This document shows, piece by piece, positions 1 through 8,741 of a stretch of DNA of 64,000 nt; positions within the stretch are counted from its first letter, which is position 1; each line of letters starts with the position of its first letter. Both the position numbers and the translations under genes were made by a program. A model generated the notes under the pieces. It ran no database searches, was not told the origin of the DNA, and was given only the letters and a program-made list of their open reading frames with translations. The DNA comes from Hippopus hippopus (lineage: Eukaryota; Mollusca; Bivalvia; Cardiida; Cardiidae), in NCBI GenBank assembly GCA_946811185.2, contig OX328113.1, positions 620,001 through 684,000 on the forward strand, in the 5' to 3' direction.

Positions 1-405
1 AAATTTCTTGAAAGTTGGTCAGAATGTTTTACTTGATGACATCTCACATGACTTCGAAAATTGGTCATGTTGGGTCAGAAACTAGGTCAGTAGTTCAAAT
101 CTTAGAAAAAAACCTGTTTATGCTCTATAGGCCACATTTTCTGTCCAATATGTATGAAAGGTGGTCAGGATCTTTGTTTTGATAATATCTACAATGGGAA
201 AATTGGCTATGGTTGGCTAAAAAGTAGGTCACTGAGAGAAATTCTAGAAGAAGCTTGTGTACATGCTAGAGGCCAAATTTTCAGTCCAATAATTATGAAA
301 GCTTAGTAAATTGTTTGTCATGATATCTCAAAAGAGATTGAAAATGGGTCATGTTTGGTCAAAAGACTCAGGTGAGCGACTTTAGGGCCATCATGGCCCT
401 CTTGT
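1..405 (-). mobile_element. G1 tandem-bodied element, 5' end (truncated by the window)
   Basis: Reverse complement of the first 400 bp of the G1 copy at 43027, ending ACTCAGGTGAGC then GGGCCATCATGGCCCTCTTG. Identity to 43027-43440 looks above 90% by eye, with a gap of about 30 bp at 54-84. Confidence 0.75.
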
Positions 406-520
406 TTATTTATAAATCTTAAATCTTTGTCAAAAACTGAAATTGTCAACTTATCCAATTTGTGAAAATTGCTAGGCAACATATATATTTGACTCAAATT
501 TTGGGATTGGTGTGGTAAAG

Positions 521-650
521 GGTTAACAATCCTGTGTTTCAAGGACCTTGAGGAAAAAAAGCTTGTGGAAACATTGAAGAAAAAGCAAAAAATGCTTGTA
601 ACAGTGACCAACATTTTCTTCTTTTCCCACAAAAATATTTCACCCATATT
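521..650 (-). mobile_element. H-MITE, degenerate left part
   Basis: GGTTAACAATCCTGTGTTTC and AAACATTGAAGAAAAAGC followed by a decayed mirror arm (CATTTTCTTCTTTTCCCAC). The right end is absent. Confidence 0.5.
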
Positions 651-687
651 TCTCGATAACCTACCGGAAAGCATGAAATAAAGCATA

Positions 688-920
688 GTCTTTACCAAAC
701 AATCCTGTGTTTTAACAACGGTAAGATACAAAGCTTTTGAAAACATTGTGAGAAAAAGAGAAAATACTGATAACTAGCATTTTCTCCTGCTCCCACAATG
801 TTTACTACTCCTTTTATGTAAATCTAATACTCTGCACCACATTCGATTTGTAGTCTGCAAATGCTTTCAAGTTGGACCAGTCTAAAATATTGTTGCTTGG
901 TAAATAGTATAAGGAATTAA
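688..920 (-). mobile_element. H-MITE, nearly complete
   Basis: TTTACCAAACAATCCTGTGT at the left, degenerate palindrome arms (CATTGTGAGAAAAAGAG), right end GACCAGTCTAAAATATTG then GGAATTAA. Ends 30 bp before ROCO exon 951. Confidence 0.7.
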
Positions 921-950
921 CATACATGACCTTCTCTCTTGTTTTTGCAG

Positions 951-1201
951 GTATCATCAATTTCCATGAAGAGCCTACAACCACACTGAAAAGTTCATCT
1001 CCGCAGGAGTTCCCCAAACCTATAATTTCCTAACATTATTACAGGAGAGACAAGAAAAGATTCTAAACTGGACGGAGACATTGTCGGAGACATTCTCGAT
1101 ATTTGAAAATATGGTACAGTCCCTACAGCAGTCTATATATCAACTACAGGATTCCCCAGAGAAAAGCTTGGAGATGGTGTTGAGATATTTACATGTTACA
1201 G
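951..1201 (+). pseudogene. ROCO-family exon, start of COR domain (in-frame stop)
   Basis: The exon follows a pyrimidine-rich acceptor ending TTTTTGCAG and stays in one frame to LRYLHVTG, where the weak donor GTTTGA leaves phase 1. The segment LEMVLRYLHVTG is the 'L..LH..G' opening of the COR (C-terminal of Roc) dimerisation domain of ROCO GTPases such as MFHAS1 and LRRK. One TGA at 967-969 interrupts the frame, in a context compatible with CGA to TGA decay. The ROC GTPase and leucine-rich repeats that should precede it are not in the window. An H-MITE ends 30 bp before it and another starts 40 bp after it. What is seen: open frame, splice sites, COR-like motif. Inferred: ROCO membership, strongly supported by the following exons. 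Confidence 0.6.
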
Positions 1202-1240
1202 GTTTGATGGATTTCTGATATATAAGGAGGAGAGAGTAAT

Positions 1241-1449
1241 TTAACCCCTAACCACACTGTGTGTACTTTTAACAACCCTTAGGAAGAAAGTAAATGAAAA
1301 CTTTGTGGGAAAAGTAGAAAATGCTGGTAACCAGCATTTTCTCTTTTTCCCACAATGTTTTCAAACCTTTCACAGATAATTCCTGTTTTTTCTGCCACAT
1401 CATTATGTTGTCTGCTAGTCTAAAATTTTGTTGTTTGGTAAAGGGTAAA
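1241..1449 (-). mobile_element. H-MITE, complete
   Basis: TTAACCCCTAACCACACTGT to TTGTTTGGTAAAGGGTAA, with the 46-bp inner core of the palindrome exact (TAGAAAATGCTGGTAACCAG). Confidence 0.8.
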
Positions 1450-1450
1450 C

Positions 1451-1660
1451 ATTTTACCAAACAACAACGAAAAAAAAGACTTGTCAAACTTCAGAGCATT
1501 TTTAGACAACAGATTAAATGTGAGTCAAATAATTGTTTTTGACTATGAAAATATAGTAAATATGGAGGGAAACGGAGGAAGTTACCAGCATTTTCTCTTT
1601 TTCCTACCATGTTTTCTAAAGCCTTTTTTTTCTGGGGCTGTTTAAACTGAGGATTAAAGA
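1451..1660 (+). mobile_element. H-MITE, degenerate, back-to-back with the previous copy
   Basis: TTTACCAAACAACAACGAAA, a decayed palindrome (GGAGGAAGTTACCAGCATTT), no clear right terminus. The junction with the copy at 1241-1449 joins two like ends. Confidence 0.5.
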
Positions 1661-1673
1661 AATGTAACTATTT

Positions 1674-1930
1674 GTGTGCTGTTTAATGCCATTTTCAACA
1701 TTATTTCAGTTATCTCACAGTGTTCCTTTATCCATACTCCACTGAAATTTCTTTCACTAGTATGTTGCACAATATTCTTCCACAGCCACTGGCTGCTTTC
1801 TCACATAACTGTTGTGGAAACAATGATCAAAAGTGAGAGAGGTGTGTGAATCCCGTGGGGCATTGACTAGCAAAGAGATTTTCCAAGTTTGGGATCAAAC
1901 CACTGACCAGTTTCAAGCCCCATATGTTAT
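1674..1930 (-). mobile_element. S1 SINE, diverged copy
   Basis: Recognised by TTTAATGCCATTTTCAACAT, CACTGGCTGCTTTCTCACAT and AAGTGAGAGAGG. The tRNA-like head is poorly preserved. It lies in the intron between the first two ROCO exons. Confidence 0.5.
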
Positions 1931-2337
1931 TGGCTGATCTCCATCTTCTTTTATGACATCAAATATGACATCATTGTAATTATTTGAATATGATCCCACA
2001 TAATGCACACATTTATCACATGACATTTTTACAAACCTTTGTGAAATTCTGGAGGAAAAAACCTTAAGTCGCTACAGAGCTGATAAAGGAAGTACCATAG
2101 ATAGTTTTTTCCTTTTTATATATACATTGTATGTCTTTCTTATTTACAGATGGTTTGTCAGCTATCATACTTAAATCAGTGATGGATAATTTTTTGAAGT
2201 TTGGTGAGATTATACAAATCTAAATACCCTCCTTTGTATATTGCTCATGTTATTTAAAAACAAAAAAGACCAAAGGCATGGTCACTTCTGCTTTTGTATA
2301 AGTTTCCTTGCTAACATTTACATTCCTCTAATTACAG

Positions 2338-2483
2338 GTGAAATAGTATGGAATCATGAAAACTCAAAGTTGAGAGGAATTGTGTTTCACTATCCAGAAA
2401 CTCTTGTAGAGATTTTGCGAGCTATATTTAGACGTGACTTCAAAGAAGTTGTGTTACATGTGGAATGCTATGGACATTGACAG
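2338..2483 (+). pseudogene. ROCO-family exon, COR domain (broken 3' end)
   Basis: The acceptor ATTACAG and donor CAG|GTTAGT bound the exon. Read in the phase left by the previous exon it gives TGEIVWNHENSKLRGIVFHY, then PETLVEILRAIFRRDF, which fits the COR pattern 'G.i.w......L...vf..p..lv..lr.if'. The frame meets TGA at 2478-2480, one codon before the donor. The exon ends in phase 0 while the next exon needs phase 1, so the 3' end carries a stop and a frame mismatch. Either this copy is decayed or the true donor or a small exon has been lost. Confidence 0.6.
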
Positions 2484-2689
2484 GTTAGTATTGATTTGAA
2501 CAATGTTTGGTTTGATAATGATCCCTGAAGGGTAAGCAGGTAGTCACAGGTTTTTCCGATCTTTAGTCAATCCATCCATTTATCCATCATTATTATGCCC
2601 GGAGCATATCTCTAGAAATTTAAAATGGAAGTGAAAAAACTTCACACATCGATAATAGGGGTTGGTCTCAAACGGTACTAAACTCTTTA

Positions 2690-2775
2690 CCTTATGATCC
2701 CCAGTTTTGATGACCTTGAAAAATAAGGTTCTTGAAAACATTGTGGGAAAAGGAGAAAATGCTGGTAACCAGAAT
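2690..2775 (-). mobile_element. H-MITE, truncated inside the palindrome
   Basis: AACTCTTTACCTTATGATCC through GGAGAAAATGCTGGTAACCA, then unrelated sequence: the break falls at the palindrome centre. Confidence 0.65.
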
Positions 2776-3004
2776 ACAGGTGTTCATAATGGCCAGCCAT
2801 TGCAGGGATTGAATGCTAGTGATAATTTGATGGTTTTAGTGTGACAAAATGTATATTTTATGTTGTTATTGTTGGTTTGTAAGTACTGCGTTTTAACAAG
2901 GTTTCAGTGTTATACATCAGAGTATTATCACATAAAAGTCATATGTTAAGAAGAAGGCAGAAGAATGCAGAATCATTGTCAGTCTTTAAATACCGCTTGA
3001 ACGC

Positions 3005-3215
3005 AAGTAATCACACAATTACGGATCTATAAATTCCATTTTGTCTAACAACCGACTGCATTATGAGGTCGACTAGTCTTTTGACATGCAGAAAATTTAC
3101 AAATAGCAAAAAGCTTTGATCAATGTCTGCCTGTGTGGACTCCACAGGCTGACATTGGTCGATAGTTTTTGCAGACACATACCACCCCCTTTTCAAAGGG
3201 CATGATTCACACAAT
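3005..3215. mobile_element. F3 element, truncated, inverted
   Basis: GACATGCAGAAAATTTAC, inner hairpin GCCTGTGTGGACTCCACAGG, end CCCCCTTTTCAAAGGGCATG. Confidence 0.55.
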
Positions 3216-3285
3216 GTTTCAAAAGGAAGTAATTACAGCAAACAGTTAATGTCATGATACGAGAAAAAAAAAATTTCTACTCTAG

Positions 3286-3560
3286 GTCTTTCCAAAGATA
3301 GATTCTATCAGATGAGAGACGAGTTTCTAAATCAAGGACTGATGACAATTGAACTGTTGGCTTACGTCCTTCAGCAGTTCAATCTAGGTTCAGCTGCACA
3401 GGAGACCTTTATAGACTTGATGTTGAAATCTGACCTATGTTATCAAGTAGATGAGAGGGCAAACACTCCTGGTACGATTGTATCAGAACGTATACTAAAG
3501 TTTCCATGGTTTCTTACAACTGCTTTACCAAAAGATTTTGAAAGTAAATGGCCAGTTCAG
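3286..3560 (+). pseudogene. ROCO-family exon, COR domain core
   Basis: The best preserved exon: 90 codons without a stop between acceptor TACTCTAG and donor CAG|GTAAGT. It reads GLSKDRFYQMRDEFLNQGLM, then TIELLAYVLQQFNLG, LMLKSDLCYQVDE, and ERILKFPWFLTTALP before KWPVQ. The string 'FLNQGL.TIELL' followed by 'LMLK.DLCY.V' and 'FPWFLT..LP...E..WP' is the signature of the COR central helices in animal ROCO proteins. The frame starts with GT completing a codon (phase 1) and ends in phase 0, which fits the next exon if its AG at 4199-4200 is used. In a functional relative this part mediates dimerisation next to the ROC GTPase. The exon alone cannot show whether this copy is still transcribed. Confidence 0.72.
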
Positions 3561-3801
3561 GTAAGTCAGACAAATAGAAGCTTTGTATGCCTGCTTTAAG
3601 GTTAGTTTCCCTGATATAATTTTGACACTTAATTGTAATGGGGTTGATAAAGAAAACGTCAAATGAATCTGGTAATATAGCACTGGTCATTTTTCTGCAT
3701 CAATTTAAGAATATCATCAAACATGTCTTTATTCTCTGAAAAGGAAATTTCAGGAAGCATGTGCAGTTTATGCAAACAGATGGACTTTGATAATAAGTTT
3801 T

Positions 3802-4010
3802 TTAAGTGTTCACCACACAATCCTGAGTTTAACTACCCTAAAGAAGAAGGTTTTTTGAAACATTGAGGGAAAAGGAGAAAATACAGATAACCAGCATTTT
3901 CTCCTTTTCCCGCAATATTTTCTATTCTAAGTAAGACAATCATCATCATTTGACCTCCACTTTGATTTGTCATCTACAAATGCTTACAATTTGGTCATGC
4001 AGATAATAAA
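3802..4010 (-). mobile_element. H-MITE, right end decayed
   Basis: TTAAGTGTTCACCACACAAT at the left; palindrome with AAATACAGATAACCAGCATT at the centre; the right part fades after TGCTTACAATTTGGTC. Confidence 0.6.
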
Positions 4011-4200
4011 TCAAATATATCAAATTTATGTAAAACATTTGGAAAAGGAGAAAATGTTGGATACATGTATTTTCTTCTATTCCCGGATTTTCAAAACCCT
4101 TCTATTGTAGCGTCATAGGAAGTTGGGACTGTACGTGAAAGGGATGAATGGCTTGTGAATATTGACTGAAATATAACATTGTTTTTCCTACAGGTACCAG

Positions 4201-4473
4201 TCAACACTAGAACTTCGATATCAACTACATCTTTTAAAGAAGGGCTTGCCAAACTTCGCTGAAAAAATGTCGGCATGACTTCAAAGCTACGTCACAACCA
4301 GAGAGGTCAAGAAAGATGGTATCCTAGCAACAAGGAATACTTCCAGGCTTCTTCTGCAGTGAAAAAAGAGTAGTGGTCAGGTGGCCATAACTCTGGCTGT
4401 GAGAGGAGCAGAGTTGCAAGAGTTATGGTTCCTGATTCTGACAGTTAGGGCTGATATGCTGGCCTTGTTACAG
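4201..4473 (+). pseudogene. ROCO-family exon, C-terminal COR (two in-frame stops)
   Basis: Taking the AG at 4199-4200 as acceptor, the frame continues in phase from the previous exon: STLELRYQLHLLKKGLPNF, then LQSYVTTREVKKDGILATR, NTSRLLLQ, and finally AITLAVRGAELQELWFLILT ending at CAG|GTATGG. This matches the end of COR in animal ROCO proteins (a 'S..QSYVTTR..WKDGIL.TR...LL' block, then '..V.G..LQELW.LIL'). TGA codons interrupt at 4276-4278 and 4360-4362, both at places where relatives carry a basic residue and where CGA to TGA would explain the change. An alternative acceptor (AG 4192-4193) would put the exon out of phase. An H-MITE starts 24 bp past the donor. Confidence 0.68.
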
Positions 4474-4496
4474 GTATGGCTGTGCTAGTATCTCCT

Positions 4497-4728
4497 TTAA
4501 CTTTTTACCACAAGATAAAGAAAGTTTTAGACTAGTCCAAATTCAAAGCATTTTCAGATGCCAAAAAATATGTGACTCAAAAATGGAAATTCATTTTTGG
4601 AATGGTAAAAAGCATTGTGGGAAAAGGAGAAAATGCTGGTTACCAGCATGTTCTCCTTTTCCCAAAATGTTTTGAAAAGGCCTCTTTCTCAGGCTTATTT
4701 AAATCATGATTGTGTTGTAATGGGTGAA
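4497..4728 (+). mobile_element. H-MITE, complete, 24 bp past a ROCO donor
   Basis: TTAACTTTTTACCACAAGAT to GATTGTGTTGTAATGGG; palindrome CTGGTTACCAGCATGTTCTC nearly intact. Confidence 0.75.
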
Positions 4729-5164
4729 ATTTTTGCCAGACAAAAAAGTCTTAAACCTGTGTGAATTGAAAGCATTTGCAGATGACAAAGGTTGCTTAAA
4801 TGATCAGTTTTGTCTGCAAAAAGTTCAAAGTACAGTTAAGAGCAACATGGATAGGTGCTGTGATTGCCTCAATATGGGAAAAAGAATGCTGAAAATGATT
4901 TTTAACACCATATGAAAAACAATGATCAGTAGATATACATTGCAACAATCCGATAGAAAATATTATTGTAGAAAATTTCTTTATTTATGAATCAAATTCT
5001 TTAGAATACAGTATTAAAGTCAGTATTGAATGTTTCATCATTTAAAGTTTCTACTACCTGCACTAAGATTTGCTTCTAAAAGCAATTTCTTGTCAAGAAC
5101 TGATATTTTTTTTACTTTTTTCACTCAGGGTTGTAGCTGTTTCGTAGTCCAGCTTAATATTGTA

Positions 5165-5385
5165 GAGCCGTGCTCTTAAAAGGGATTTTAATGAAACTGC
5201 AGCCTGCACAGTCAACACAGGTTGAGCTAGGTCGATACTTTTTCCATTTAGTAAATCTTCTGCATGTCAAAGGACCAGAGTACCTCATAATAAATCAGTT
5301 GGTAGTTAGACAAATGGATTTTTTATGGATCCACAATTATATGACTTGCTTGATATAATGCATCACAGAAATGCACGAAGCTGGC
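5165..5385. mobile_element. F3 element
   Basis: GAGCCGTGCTCTTAAAAGGG, CAGCCTGCACAGTCAACACA, GGATCCACAATTATATGACT, TGCATCACAGAAATGCACGA in F3 order. Confidence 0.58.
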
Positions 5386-5658
5386 TGAAATGAAGACATT
5401 TGTCTTTGGAAGGATAGAAAACGTGTGAAAGTGAGAAAATGCTTGTTCTAGCATCTTTTTCTTTTCTCACATTGTTTTCAAAAGTCTTCTTTCACAAGAT
5501 GCTTTGAAGTCAGTATTGTGCGGAGTCTAGAATCTATCTTTTGATAAAGAGTAAACGTGATAGATCGATGCATGTATAGATTTACTCATGCTTTCCTGGG
5601 GGTTATTTTTTGCCAGATAATGTCTCAGTTTATCATTTACATAATGATATGATTTCAG

Positions 5659-5845
5659 GAGTGGCATTTTGTAAAAGTCGAACCCAACATGTTGTGTTCC
5701 CACTGTATTTCAAAAGGTTCTGTTGACCCCTACAAGTGGCCTGGGGCCCAACTGGATGTGAAATGTCCGAAAGGTATATACAGCGTACTATGTCTTAAAG
5801 ATAAGGAGAATATGCCATCCTGCTTGGCATACCCTATAGATCCAG
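5659..5845 (+). pseudogene. ROCO-family exon, Cys-rich linker between COR and death domain
   Basis: Acceptor GATTTCAG and donor CCAG|GTGAGT enclose 62 open codons in phase with exons on both sides: EWHFVKVEPNMLCSHCISKG, then DPYKWPGAQLDVKCPKG, and CLKDKENMPSCLAYPIDP. The CxxC (CSHC), a third Cys in KCPKG, and later 'C....MPSC..YP' recall the cysteine-bearing linker of bivalve ROCO/MFHAS1-like proteins; a role in metal binding is only a guess. No stop is seen here. Position and phase (0 in, 1 out) tie it to the death-domain exon at 6836. Confidence 0.62.
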
Positions 5846-5884
5846 GTGAGTGAATAAAGGAGAGTGTTTTCCTTGGAAAAATAG

Positions 5885-6088
5885 GCCAAACCCTGCTAGC
5901 ACAGTTGGTAGCGTACAGGACCTAAGTACAGGGGGGCCGCTGATTCAAATCCCCAACTAGTTCAATTTCTTTCCGCTAAATGATGACATTCATTGTGACA
6001 GATTACATTTCCCTCTCACCACTAATCATTGTTTTAATGATGGTTATGATGGAAAGCAGCCAGATGTGGCTCAAAAAATCGCTTTGGT
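5885..6088 (+). mobile_element. tRNA-headed SINE
   Basis: Box A-like TAGCACAGTTGGTAGCGTAC and box B-like GATTCAAATCC are spaced as in tRNA. The tail (TTCCCTCTCACCACTAATCA ... GTGGCTCA) is not tRNA-like. It lies in the intron between the Cys-rich and death-domain exons. Confidence 0.5.
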
Positions 6089-6119
6089 TTTAAAGGGTAT
6101 CAAACATTAAAAAAGTTGA

Positions 6120-6218
6120 CAACCCTGGTTACCAGCATTTTCTCCTTATCCCACAATGTTTTCTATAGGCTTCTTTCTCAGGGTCGTTAAAAGTCGGGAT
6201 TGTGTGGTAAAGAGTTAA
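6120..6218 (+). mobile_element. H-MITE right half
   Basis: Starts near the palindrome centre (TGGTTACCAGCATTTTCTCC) and runs to GTGTGGTAAAGAGTTAA. Confidence 0.7.
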
Positions 6219-6352
6219 CTTGGCATTTACATTGAGAATCAGGCAACAACAGCCAGCTAATGCTTTGCACCCTTTCATGTACGAATCACATCATTTTTTG
6301 TCGCATGTGATTTGCATACAACTGCTTCCAATTTGAATGACGGTACCAGCAT

Positions 6353-6615
6353 ATGGCTTGCAACACACAAAAAGGAGCATTTGGACATTTGCATAAATTG
6401 TCGTTTCGGATCAGCCTGTGCATTCCGCACAGGCTTATCCGGAGTGGCACTTTACGACAACATGAGGTTTTGTCCTTCAGTAGACATGCCCAAAACAGAA
6501 AATTACATAAAAACAGAAAGTGTCGTCTCGGATTAGCCTGCTCGGACTGCACAGGCTGGTCTGGGATGACACTTTACGCAAATGTCTGAATATCCCTTTT
6601 TGCATGTTGTAGGCT
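6353..6615. mobile_element. F2 foldback element
   Basis: Outer arms TTGCAACACACAAAAAGGAG and CCCTTTTTGCATGTTGTAGG, with inner arms CGTTTCGGATCAGCCTGTGC and mirror segments around AGCCTGCTCGGACTGCACAG. About 263 bp; two hairpins flank a single-copy centre (ATGAGGTTTTGTCCTTCAGT). Confidence 0.7.
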
Positions 6616-6616
6616 A

Positions 6617-6835
6617 TATATAACTTTTATTACTTAGTGAAGAGTTCAGTTTAATCATAATGAACCTAGTAAGATGCTGAAACTTTCCTGTTTAAGGTCG
6701 TTAGTTAAAGGTGATTTGCATCTATATAATAACTTTTATTACTTAGTGAAGAGTTCAGTTTAATCATAATGAACCTAGTAAGATACTGAAACTTTCCTGT
6801 TTAAGGTCGTTAATTAAAGGTGATTTGCATTTCAG
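6617..6835. repeat. 109-bp tandem duplication next to a ROCO acceptor
   Basis: TAACTTTTATTACTTAGTGA starts at 6621 and again at 6730; the two units differ at about three positions. The second ends in the pyrimidine tract and AG of the death-domain exon. Confidence 0.85.
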
Positions 6836-6995
6836 GGTTACTATCTGACCTCATTTTGTCCCGAGTGGCTGCCAAACTGGGCGTTGAGTGGCGACAGGTC
6901 GGGTATGAGCTCGGATTTGAGCAGCTGGCTATAGAACAGATAGAAATGGACAATCCTTAGCATTTGTTCAAAAAGATACACACCATATTGTTAAG
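6836..6995 (+). pseudogene. ROCO-family exon, death domain (in-frame TAG)
   Basis: Acceptor CATTTCAG, donor TTAAG|GTAAGG. The phase-1 entry reads GLLSDLILSRVAAKLGVEWRQV, then GYELGFEQLAIEQIEMDNP, stop, HLFKKIHTILL. 'V..KLG.EW..V...LGF....I..I..DNP....K....LL' is a death-domain pattern (helices 1-5), the adaptor fold that pairs with other death domains in innate-immune and apoptosis complexes. The stop is TAG at 6958-6960, where death domains usually have Trp (TGG to TAG), and the frame continues sensibly beyond it, so I read it as decay and not a natural end. A 109-bp tandem duplication of the intron lies directly upstream of the acceptor. Confidence 0.68.
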
Positions 6996-7060
6996 GTAAG
7001 GAGTTCATTTGATGCTGTGGGCAGACATTTATGACCTTGCACAATCTGCCAGTAGAGTGC

Positions 7061-7288
7061 TAAAACCCTTTGCCGCACTATACAGGATTTTTAAAACCGT
7101 GGTGAAGAAGCCTTTTGAAAACATTGTAGGAAAGGGAGAAAATGCTGGTAACCAGCATTTTCTCCTTTTCCCACAATGTTTTGTACCCTTTAAAGACAAT
7201 TTCAATCATTTGGAGCACTTTTTATTTGTTGTCTGCAATTACTTTCAAGTTGGACCAGTCTGCAATTTTGCCATTTGATAAAGAGTTG
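7061..7288 (-). mobile_element. H-MITE, complete but terminal TTAA decayed
   Basis: AACCCTTTGCCGCACTATAC to TTGCCATTTGATAAAGAGTT; central palindrome intact over about 60 bp. Confidence 0.75.
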
Positions 7289-7591
7289 GAGAGCTAAATT
7301 GGCTGCTGATTGGGACTCGGTACAGTTACAGTCTGATATTTGATCTATATTACCGGATAGGAGATATTTCTCCTCGCATAAAAAGTTTAGAAATTACTTC
7401 ATTTGAGCTTGTTTAGTTATAGGTAGGTTGAAATTTTCAATTTATTTATGTGGCAGCTTAAGATGTGAATGGAATTGAGTTTCTCTATCAGGAAAGCAAC
7501 AAAACTTTGCAATACATCTTTTGTAGAAAGAAATTAGTGTGGGGGGAAAAAAGTCAAAATGTAGGATAATAAAAATGGAAAATAGTTCAAA

Positions 7592-7860
7592 TTAGCCATG
7601 CTCTGTGAAAGGGGGGGGGGGGGGGGGGGAATACATCTGCAAAAAGTCAATTGTCAGTCTGTGTAGGCTGAGATGGGACAAAACTTTTTGTTATTTGTTA
7701 ATTTACTGCATGTCAAAGGACCACCCTTTCTTCATTCCTCCAAATTCAGTGATTCGTTTGACTAAATGGATTTTACAGTTTTCTAATTATGTGAGGACTT
7801 ACTTAGTACAATGCATCAAGGGGATGCATGAAGCCCCTTTTATCAGAGCATGTCTCAAAT
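7592..7860. mobile_element. F3 element with a G19 expansion
   Basis: GCCATGCTCTGTGAAA then a run of 19 G in place of the usual four or five, then the F3 body to GAAGCCCCTTTTATCAGAGC. Confidence 0.62.
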
Positions 7861-7901
7861 ATAGGGCATGAATCCTAGTCCCACCTTTCTTCCAAGTCTA
7901 T

Positions 7902-8132
7902 TTAACCATTTACAACACGACAATATTTTGGACTAGTTCAACTTAAAACCCATTGGCAAGACCACAAAAGAAATGTGGATCAAATGCTGAACTTTGCCTT
8001 GGAATGAGAAGGAAACATTGTGGAAAAAGGAGAAAATGCTGGTTACCAGCATTTTCTCCTTTTCCCACAATGTTTTCAAAAGCCCTCTTCTTCTGGGTCG
8101 TTAAAACTCGGGATTGTGTGGTAAAGGATTAA
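7902..8132 (+). mobile_element. H-MITE, complete (reference copy)
   Basis: TTAA at both ends; left terminus CCATTTACAACACGACAATA, right terminus GGGATTGTGTGGTAAAGG. A 66-bp palindrome lies in the middle: GGAAACATTGTGGAAAAAGG then AGAAAATGCTGGTTACCAGC and the mirror arm. About 230 bp. I orient the family '+' when the end with AGACTNGTCCAAATTGAAAG is on the left and the AGGGTCGTTAAAA end on the right. TTAA duplication and CCC/CTC termini suggest mobilisation by a piggyBac-type transposase (inference). It has no coding capacity. Confidence 0.85.
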
Positions 8133-8356
8133 ATTGCATGTTGTATGGTTGTTGTTGTTGTCGTTTTTTTAACTCTACATGGTTAAACTCTGTCATATTT
8201 GTATAACCAAAAAATGGTAATGATGTAATTAAATGAAAGGGAAGAAAAAATAACATAACTGTGAAACAGGTGTTTTATTGTACTACGGCTAGGTAAATGA
8301 CAATGTCAAGATGGATATAAAGCAGCACAGATCATGAAAAAGCTATTTTTGGTCTT

Positions 8357-8584
8357 TTAATCCTATACTGCACAATAATGACTTTAACAACCCTGACAAA
8401 GAAGCCTTTTGAAAACATTGAGGGAAAAGAAGAAAATGCTGGTAACCAGCATTTTCTCCTTTTCCCACAATGTTTTCTACCCTATCAATGAAAAATTGCA
8501 TCATTTGAGCCACATTAAAATTTTTGTCTGCAAATGCTTTGAATTTTGATAAGGTTTACATTTTGTCGTCTAATAAAGGATTAA
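8357..8584 (-). mobile_element. H-MITE, complete with TTAA at both ends
   Basis: TTAATCCTATACTGCACAAT to TTTTGTCGTCTAATAAAGGA then TTAA. Palindrome AGAAAATGCTGGTAACCAGC perfect. Only 225 bp right of the reference copy, in opposite orientation. Confidence 0.8.
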
Positions 8585-8741
8585 AAATGCCAAACAGATC
8601 TTGAATAAAGTTAAATGATTTTAAGGAATATTACCCAAAGTTACATTTTCCTAGTCTGTAGAGTATCTTTCTGCGGGTATCATTTGAGTTGCACATTTTT
8701 TATCAGTATTCCATTGCAATTATATCGCGGCAACAGGGGTG

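Noticed and set aside
2149..2223. Extra ROCO exon after TATTTACAG (GLSAIILKSVMDNFLKFGEI)
   Set aside because: Not needed: exon 951-1201 joins exon 2338 in phase with a continuous COR motif, and this frame ends in TAA.
3011..3214. 67-codon minus-strand ORF
   Set aside because: Falls inside an F3 element.
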